NCBI GenBank assembly: GCA_902494535.1
Contig: CABUTO010000031.1
Location: forward strand, 1 to 28,126
Origin: an uncultured Collinsella sp.
GTDB taxonomy: Bacteria; Actinomycetota; Coriobacteriia; Coriobacteriales; Coriobacteriaceae
Reading direction: 5' to 3'
DNA length: 28,126 nucleotides
The notes under the pieces were generated by a model, which did no database searches, was not told the DNA's origin, and was given only the letters and a program-made list of their open reading frames with translations. Both the position numbers and the translations under genes were made by a program. Positions 23,376 to 28,126 of the stretch are shown here, in pieces. Within the stretch, counting starts at the first letter, position 1. Each line of letters starts with the position of its first letter.

Positions 23376-25535
23376 TTAATTGTTCAGCATGCGGTCGAAG
23401 CTTCCCGAGTCGCCATCCCGATAGTCGGCGGTCATCAGAATCTCCTGCGGAATTCGTCCGCCCTCACGCAGCACGTTGCGGAACTGCACGCGCGTAACCA
23501 TGGGCAGATCCTTGATCGTCGCCGCCAGGTTCTGCGGCACGCCCTGGTTGGCAGCCGCGGGCTCGCACGCGCCGCCGGCCTTCACGCGACGCTTATGCTC
23601 GGCAAGCATGGCGCGATACATGCCGGCATGCAGGCGAATCTCAACGACATTGGCGTTGCGGGCCTGCTCGACGATGCGCGCACCCTCGCGATCGATGTCG
23701 CCCACGTAGTAGATATAGGTAAAGCGATAGCCGATCTCGGCCAGGTAATCATCCAGTGCGTGCGAGACACTCGCCTTGCAGCCGCCGCCAAAGATTACGC
23801 CACCCACCTTGGTGCCAAAGAGCTTGGCGTGCTTGCGGCCGCGCAGGAGCTTGACAATTTCGTCGTAGGTATCCAGGTTCTCGACCATAATGAACGGCTT
23901 GTCGGCGCCCAGCGCAAAGAAGCCCGTAAAGTGCACCGGACGGTTGGGGGCGACCTTGATCGCCTGCATGCTGATGCCCTTTTCGGTCATACGCCGAATC
24001 AGGCGCTCGCCGTGTTTGCCGTCAAAGGCCTTCTCATCGTTAAAAATCTGGTAGGCGCGCTGGCGACGCGAAGCGACCGGCGTGTCGGTGCCGCGATTCT
24101 GCTCGATCCAAGCCTGGATAATCGCGATTTCCTCGGCAATCTTGCGATTGGACATCTCGTTGTGCTGAGCGCGCTGTGGAGCTTTCTTGCCGTCCTTGCC
24201 CTCGACCTTAACGATCTGGGTCTGCTGTTCCTTAATTTTGGAGAGCGCCGTGGGCGTGGGGACGACCTTGAGCAGCTGCCTGCCCAGAACACGGGCTAGG
24301 GCAAACGCCGAAACCTCGCCATGGGTAGTCGACTCAGTCTGCTGGGCAGCCGTATCTGCTGCAGCAGAATCGGGCTTCTTCTGAGACTTGCGCTTAGAAT
24401 CGCCTTGGACACTGCGCTCACGTTTCGAAGTAGACGTCTGCTTCTGCGAACGTTCGGGCTTGCCCTCCTTCGCCGGCTGACGCTTGGGCTGCTCCATTGG
24501 AGCATCCACCTTCGCATCTTCGTCGCGCGGCGCTACATTCTCGGCGGCATCCTGAGCGTTAGAGCCGCGACCGCCACGATGACGGCGGCGGCGAGGCTTG
24601 CTCGAAGTACCCTCCCCCGTCTGTTCAACCGCAGGCTGCTGGCCCTGAGTCTCCGTATCGGACGCAGTCTGCTCATCAACAGGCTTCTGTTCACGAACTT
24701 CCGACTCGGCAGGCTTCACGGCCTTCTCGGCCCGCACCTCCGGAACCTGACTGACCTTCTCCTGACGCTTTGCGGGATACGCGCGACATGCAAAGCCGCG
24801 ACCGGGACGGCACGAGTCTGAGGCCTTCTTGGCCGGCTTCTCGGAATCGTCCGCAACCTCGGCAGCCTCTTCGGCATCGCGCACAACATCCTGCTGCTCG
24901 GCCTTAAAATGCGCACCGCGACGACGCTTGGGCTCCTGAGGCTCAGCGGACTTTTGCTCTTTCACAGGCTCCTGCGGCTCAGCGACAGGCTCGTTCTCAA
25001 CAACCTCGGTAACGGCCCCATCCTTTTGAGCCACAGCACGACGGAAGCGTTCCTGTTGGGCGCGGCGCTGAGCATCACGCTTTCCGCCTCCGCCAAAACC
25101 GCCTCGACCCGCCTTGGCGGTAAAGGCACGCACAACATGCTCATCGAGCAGCTCGTCAGTATCGATATGCTCACGCGGGGCAACTTCTTCCGCAGCAGGC
25201 GCCTCAACGGAATCCTCGACAGGCTGCTCCTGGGCATCATGAATCTCGGCATTGATGGTATAGAACGCCGGCCGGCCGTTAATGCCGCTACCCTCGATCT
25301 TGGTCACAATCTTTGCCGCGATAAGCTCGTCGCGCATCGCCTTGGTGTCGCACTCCTTATCCACGGAGCGGAAGATTTGCGCCAGCGCGCTCGACTTGAT
25401 CTTGAGTGCCTTGCGGCAGAGCAGGTCGTAGGCAACCAGCTTGGCCCGCTCGGCAGAAAGCGACGTTTGTCCGCCCAGACGCTCAGCCAGAGCATCGACA
25501 TTTTGTTGGTTATCGGAATATACCGTCTTGGCCAC
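23376..25535 (-). CDS. JetD-like Toprim-domain protein with long disordered middle
   Basis: The function is not established. From GTG 25535 (preceded by GAAAGGGG) it has 719 residues; an ATG-started frame extends to 25616 without a good ribosome binding site. Residues about 10-100 look like a helical or winged-helix unit (SAERAKLVAYDLLCRKAL, then GRPAFYTI). Residues about 105-395 are low-complexity and highly charged (Glu/Lys/Arg/Gln/Pro), with an RRRRHRGGRG patch. The C-terminal part resembles JetD/DUF2220: YQIFNDEKAF, then a Toprim fold with E552 in MVENLDTYDE, IFGGGCKASVSHAL, and D613-x-D615 in YYVGDIDREG. JetD is the topoisomerase-VI-like nuclease of Wadjet plasmid defence, but no jetA, jetB or jetC is in the window. 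A Toprim nuclease of another role is equally possible. Confidence 0.75.
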   Translation of the reverse strand: MAKTVYSDNQQNVDALAERLGGQTSLSAERAKLVAYDLLCRKALKIKSSALAQIFRSVDKECDTKAMRDELIAAKIVTKIEGSGINGRPAFYTINAEIHDAQEQPVEDSVEAPAAEEVAPREHIDTDELLDEHVVRAFTAKAGRGGFGGGGKRDAQRRAQQERFRRAVAQKDGAVTEVVENEPVAEPQEPVKEQKSAEPQEPKRRRGAHFKAEQQDVVRDAEEAAEVADDSEKPAKKASDSCRPGRGFACRAYPAKRQEKVSQVPEVRAEKAVKPAESEVREQKPVDEQTASDTETQGQQPAVEQTGEGTSSKPRRRRHRGGRGSNAQDAAENVAPRDEDAKVDAPMEQPKRQPAKEGKPERSQKQTSTSKRERSVQGDSKRKSQKKPDSAAADTAAQQTESTTHGEVSAFALARVLGRQLLKVVPTPTALSKIKEQQTQIVKVEGKDGKKAPQRAQHNEMSNRKIAEEIAIIQAWIEQNRGTDTPVASRRQRAYQIFNDEKAFDGKHGERLIRRMTEKGISMQAIKVAPNRPVHFTGFFALGADKPFIMVENLDTYDEIVKLLRGRKHAKLFGTKVGGVIFGGGCKASVSHALDDYLAEIGYRFTYIYYVGDIDREGARIVEQARNANVVEIRLHAGMYRAMLAEHKRRVKAGGACEPAAANQGVPQNLAATIKDLPMVTRVQFRNVLREGGRIPQEILMTADYRDGDSGSFDRMLNN

Positions 25536-25636
25536 GGGGCCCCTTTCATATGCACACATATACGTCCATATGGTACAACGCGCGCCGCCATCCACGCAAA
25601 ACATCTGCGAGAACACCCCGGCATCACCCGTCTTTA

Positions 25637-25671
25637 CAAAAAAAGCCGGGCCCGCGTTCTGCGGACCCGGT
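25637..25671 (-). terminator. cstA intrinsic terminator
   Basis: CCGGGCCCGC and GCGGACCCGG form a 10-bp stem with one mismatch or wobble around GTTCT. On the minus strand the stem is followed by seven T. It lies 44 bp past the cstA stop. Confidence 0.88.
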
Positions 25672-25714
25672 CTTTCCGAGTCATAGAGATGGAGGATTCA
25701 ATCCGTCCGATCGA

Positions 25715-27604
25715 CTAAGCCTTGGCGGCCTCAGCGTCAGCAGGAGCCTCGGCGGCAGCAGCGCGACCATACTCGGCCTTGCCCATCTCGGACCACTCGG
25801 GCTCCTCGTCGGGCATGGAGCCGGCCTCCTTGCCGAAGAACTCCTTGAGGCAGTTGACGGCAACGATGAGGCCCAGGACCATCAGCAGGACGGCGAAGAC
25901 GAGCTGCAGGCCCTTGGTGGCGGCGACGGAGACGGCAGCCGTAGTGGCGGTAGCCGGGATGGTGCCGAAGAAGCCGTAGGCCTGGACGGCGGTCATGCAG
26001 CCCATGGCGCTCTGGACCAGCGAGGTAAAGGTGCAGCAGAGCAGGAAGACGACGGGCACGTAGAGCATCCAACCCTTGCGGCCGGTGCACTTGCAGAACA
26101 CGGCGAGGGTGATCATGGTCATACCGCCGAGCAGCTGGTTGGAAGCACCAAAGAGCGGCCAGATGTTGGCATAGCCACCAAAAGCGAGGGCGAGACCAGG
26201 AAGCAGGGTGACAACCGTGGCGAACCAGGGGTTGCCGAGGACCTTCATGTAGCCGGCCTTGGACTCGATGGCCAGGGCGTCGTTGGTCTGGGCAAAGAAC
26301 TCAGAGAACGAAGTGCGGGCGATGCGGGCGACGGCGTCGAGCGAGGTCAGGGCCAGAGCGGAGACGTTCATGGTCATGAAGACGGTAGCGAGCGTGCCGT
26401 CAACACCGAAGGCCTGCATACCGCGGGAGATGCCAGCGGCGAAGATCTGGAACGGGGTGGAAGCGACACCGGCGTTGAGGGCGCCAGTACCGGCGGTGTT
26501 CATATCGGAGAACATGATGCCGGCGACGATGATGGCAAGGATGCCGACGAAGGACTCGACAATCATGGCGCCGTAACCGACCTTGACGGCGTCCTGCTCC
26601 TTCTCGACCTGTTTAGAAGAGGTGCCGGAAGAAACGAGGCTGTGGAAACCGGAGAGAGCACCGCAAGCGACAGAGACGAACAGGACCGGGAACATCATGC
26701 CGGAGGCAGTGGAGAAGCCGGTGAAGACCGGAGCGGTGATAGTGGCCTGACCGTTAACGCCCAGGACGACGATGCCGAGGACAGCGCAGACGATCATGAC
26801 GATCATCATGATGGAAGTGAGGTAGTCACGCGGAGTCTTGAGCGTCTGGATGGGCATAGCGCCAGCGAAGACCAGGTAGACCATGACGACGGCGAACCAC
26901 TGGAACTTATCCAGGTACACCGGGAACTGCATACCGACGGCGAACATGAGAACCATGAGGACCACGCCGGTGACGAACTCGGCAGCGCCGGTGAGGTTGA
27001 ACCTCTTCTGGGCCCAACCAAAGGCGATAGCGACGAAGGTGAACAGTATGGAGATGGTACCAGCGCAGCCGGCGGCATAGGACTTGGTGAAGTCGATGGC
27101 ACCGGTAGCAGCACCAGAAGCGTCAACGGCCGGGGTGAACATGAACGTCTTGCAGACCATATCGGTGAAAGCGGCGATGACGATGATGCAGAACAGCCAG
27201 CAGAACAGCAGGAACAGACGACGGCCAGTCTTGCCGATGTACTTCTCGATGAGCTGAGCGAGCGACTTGCCGTTGTTCTTCATCGAAGCGTACAGGGCAC
27301 CAAAGTCGTGGACGGCGCCAAAGAAGATGCCGCCGACGAGGACCCAGAGCACAACGGGCAGCCAGCCAAAGGCCATGGCAACGATCGTACCCGTAACAGG
27401 GCCAGCACCGCAGATCGAGCTGAACTGGTGCGAGAACGCGGTGAAGGCGGAGACGGGCGAGAAGCTGTTGCCGTCCTTCATGCGCTTGGCCGGCGTGAGG
27501 GCCTCTTTGTCAACGCCCCACTTGTTGGCCAGCCATCGGCCATAGCCCAGATAGCCGCAGGCGAGCACCGCCGCGGCCACAACCATGAGCAAAACTCCGT
27601 TCAT
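25715..27604 (-). CDS. cstA: Carbon starvation protein CstA (peptide/pyruvate transporter family)
   Basis: This is a polytopic inner-membrane transporter; CstA homologues import peptides or pyruvate under carbon limitation. The 629-residue protein shows at least 14 hydrophobic segments and the strongly conserved N-terminal block FTAFSHQFSSICGAGPVTG, then VGGIFFGAVHDFGALYASMKN. Later signatures include SGTSSKQVEKE, LTSLDAVARIAR and WPLFGASNQLLGGM. The C-terminal tail after the last helix is acidic and Ala-rich. ATG 27604 follows AGAGGAGGAAATGTA, a strong site. Expression is probably controlled in the 5' leader, where a complete intrinsic terminator lies about 40 bp before the start codon. Confidence 0.95.
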   Translation of the reverse strand: MNGVLLMVVAAAVLACGYLGYGRWLANKWGVDKEALTPAKRMKDGNSFSPVSAFTAFSHQFSSICGAGPVTGTIVAMAFGWLPVVLWVLVGGIFFGAVHDFGALYASMKNNGKSLAQLIEKYIGKTGRRLFLLFCWLFCIIVIAAFTDMVCKTFMFTPAVDASGAATGAIDFTKSYAAGCAGTISILFTFVAIAFGWAQKRFNLTGAAEFVTGVVLMVLMFAVGMQFPVYLDKFQWFAVVMVYLVFAGAMPIQTLKTPRDYLTSIMMIVMIVCAVLGIVVLGVNGQATITAPVFTGFSTASGMMFPVLFVSVACGALSGFHSLVSSGTSSKQVEKEQDAVKVGYGAMIVESFVGILAIIVAGIMFSDMNTAGTGALNAGVASTPFQIFAAGISRGMQAFGVDGTLATVFMTMNVSALALTSLDAVARIARTSFSEFFAQTNDALAIESKAGYMKVLGNPWFATVVTLLPGLALAFGGYANIWPLFGASNQLLGGMTMITLAVFCKCTGRKGWMLYVPVVFLLCCTFTSLVQSAMGCMTAVQAYGFFGTIPATATTAAVSVAATKGLQLVFAVLLMVLGLIVAVNCLKEFFGKEAGSMPDEEPEWSEMGKAEYGRAAAAEAPADAEAAKA

Positions 27605-27644
27605 TACATTTCCTCCTCTAAAAAGAACTACTCAGACATAAAAA

Positions 27645-27678
27645 ATGAGGGCCGTCGGTTGCGCTCGACGGCCCTCAT
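27645..27678 (-). terminator. Leader terminator (attenuator) of cstA
   Basis: A perfect 13-bp stem (ATGAGGGCCGTCG with CGACGGCCCTCAT, 8-nt loop) is followed on the minus strand by a run of T (27640-27645). It lies between the cstA promoter and its ribosome binding site. Transcription must pass it to reach cstA, so it is likely an attenuator. Confidence 0.8.
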
Positions 27679-27729
27679 CTTCATCAGCCGCCCGTTATCG
27701 TACGGGCTAGCTGTATGTGCTAACCCGCA

Positions 27730-27798
27730 TCAGATAATTACTACGCTGATAATGTCTAGCTGATGCGTGAACATGTCTGAGAAATCCTCTTCAATCAT
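27730..27798 (-). CDS. Possible 22-residue leader peptide of cstA
   Basis: A short frame starts at ATG 27798, begins MIEEDF and ends with the Ile/Val-rich ISVVII directly before TGA. Its 3' end overlaps a hairpin CGCATCAG/CTGATGCG (27726-27733 with 27760-27767). A 9-bp hairpin GATGTGAAC/GTTCACATC (27799-27827) lies just before the start. No Shine-Dalgarno sequence is visible, so translation is doubtful. If translated, ribosome pausing at the Ile/Val codons could affect the downstream terminator. Confidence 0.3.
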   Translation of the reverse strand: MIEEDFSDMFTHQLDIISVVII

Positions 27799-27845
27799 GA
27801 TGTGAACGATCCGTGCGTGTTCACATCCCCCAGTGGATGAAAAGG

Positions 27846-27874
27846 AGTATGAAACTTTAGTTGCCTAAAGTCAA
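27846..27874 (-). promoter_or_regulatory. cstA promoter
   Basis: On the minus strand TTGACT (27869-27874) and CATACT (27846-27851) are separated by exactly 17 nt, a good sigma-70-type promoter. Transcription would begin near 27839, giving a leader of about 235 nt before cstA. The stretch from 27875 to 27978 shows no further gene or strong structure. Confidence 0.65.
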
Positions 27875-27978
27875 CGCAAATATGTAATGAATTTTCAACT
27901 TTTTTTGAATTTCTCGGTATAAAACGCCACTGACCTCGGACTTTACCCAACAAAAGTTTTTGCATGAGAGATGCTCCT

Positions 27979-28126
27979 CGGGGGCGGGGCGGGCGCCTGC
28001 CGCCATATATGAACTTTCCTGCTCGGACAGTCCTGCTCACGACGGAAGCCACATTAAGTGGCCTCCTGTTCGTGCGGAACTCGCGATAAAGTTCATATAT
28101 GGCGGCAGGCGCCCGCCCCGCCCCCG
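27979..28126. repeat. Composite palindrome, copy C (reversed, runs to window edge)
   Basis: Inverted arms of at least 39 bp (27979-28017 and 28088-28126) are perfect up to the window end. They enclose a 70-nt core (28018-28087) that, read on the minus strand, aligns to cores A and B without gaps against A. It differs from A at eight positions, several of them paired with each other in the hairpin. Arms are GC-rich outside (CGGGGGCGGGGCGGGC) and AT-rich inside (ATATATGAACTTT), unrelated to A and B. Its neighbour on the right lies outside the window. Confidence 0.88.

Noticed and set aside
25406..27763. Plus-strand frame of 785 codons opposite cstA
   Set aside because: Its His/Asp/Glu/Gly-rich low-complexity translation is the complement of hydrophobic cstA codons. 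It crosses the cstA terminator and leader.
27799..27827. CRP-like site TGTGAAC...GTTCACA upstream of cstA
   Set aside because: The half-sites are separated by too many bases for CRP (TGTGA-N6-TCACA). The segment is better read as an RNA hairpin in the leader.

Overview
The window looks like a chromosomal segment of a high-GC, Gram-positive gut actinobacterium of the Coriobacteriia, most like Collinsella. This rests on codon usage (strong G/C third positions), AAAGGAG-type ribosome binding sites, a phosphoketolase, Tat-type signal peptides and the gene content. The genus is inferred from general familiarity, not from a database search.

Layout. 259-4020: phosphoketolase (xfp) and a LacI-family regulator, both on the minus strand, with two palindromic operators over the xfp promoter. 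4261-5223: murB (+). 5446-6651: a secreted coiled-coil cysteine peptidase of the CwlO type (-). 6920-12104: galE, malQ and glgP (+), a galactose and alpha-glucan block. 12105-12640 has no gene, but holds two terminators and a regular array of eight 15-bp sites of alternating orientation. 12641-17006: a minus-strand sugar ABC operon (binding protein, two permeases, UgpC/MsmK-type ATPase). 17313-18032: a TreR-like GntR/HutC repressor (-). 18260-20710: a divergent PTS EIIC-EIIB protein fused to a HAD phosphatase. 20827-22896: a polyprenyl synthetase and a cytosolic-looking peptidoglycan-binding protein (+). 22934-23008: tRNA-Gln. 23376-25535: a protein with a JetD-like Toprim domain and a long disordered middle (-). 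25715-27604: cstA (-), behind a structured leader with an intrinsic terminator.

How the genes work together. The centre of the window is an alpha-glucoside/maltodextrin unit: uptake by ABC and PTS routes, MalQ and GlgP to turn glucans into glucose-1-phosphate, and xfp downstream for sugar phosphates. Sites matching the HutC/TreR half-site pattern GT-N-TA-N-AC or a close variant lie in front of malQ-glgP, the ABC operon and the PTS gene. One regulator may therefore control all three.

The most unusual structure is a repeat family with three copies (5305-5434, 23232-23366, 27979-28126). A near-identical 69-70 nt core is enclosed by perfect inverted arms of 30-39 bp. The arms are unrelated in sequence between copies but complementary within each copy. 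Changes inside the core are partly compensatory, which suggests a selected hairpin. The other leading items are the EIICB-HAD fusion, the isolated JetD-like Toprim protein, the alternating-site array after glgP and the cstA leader.
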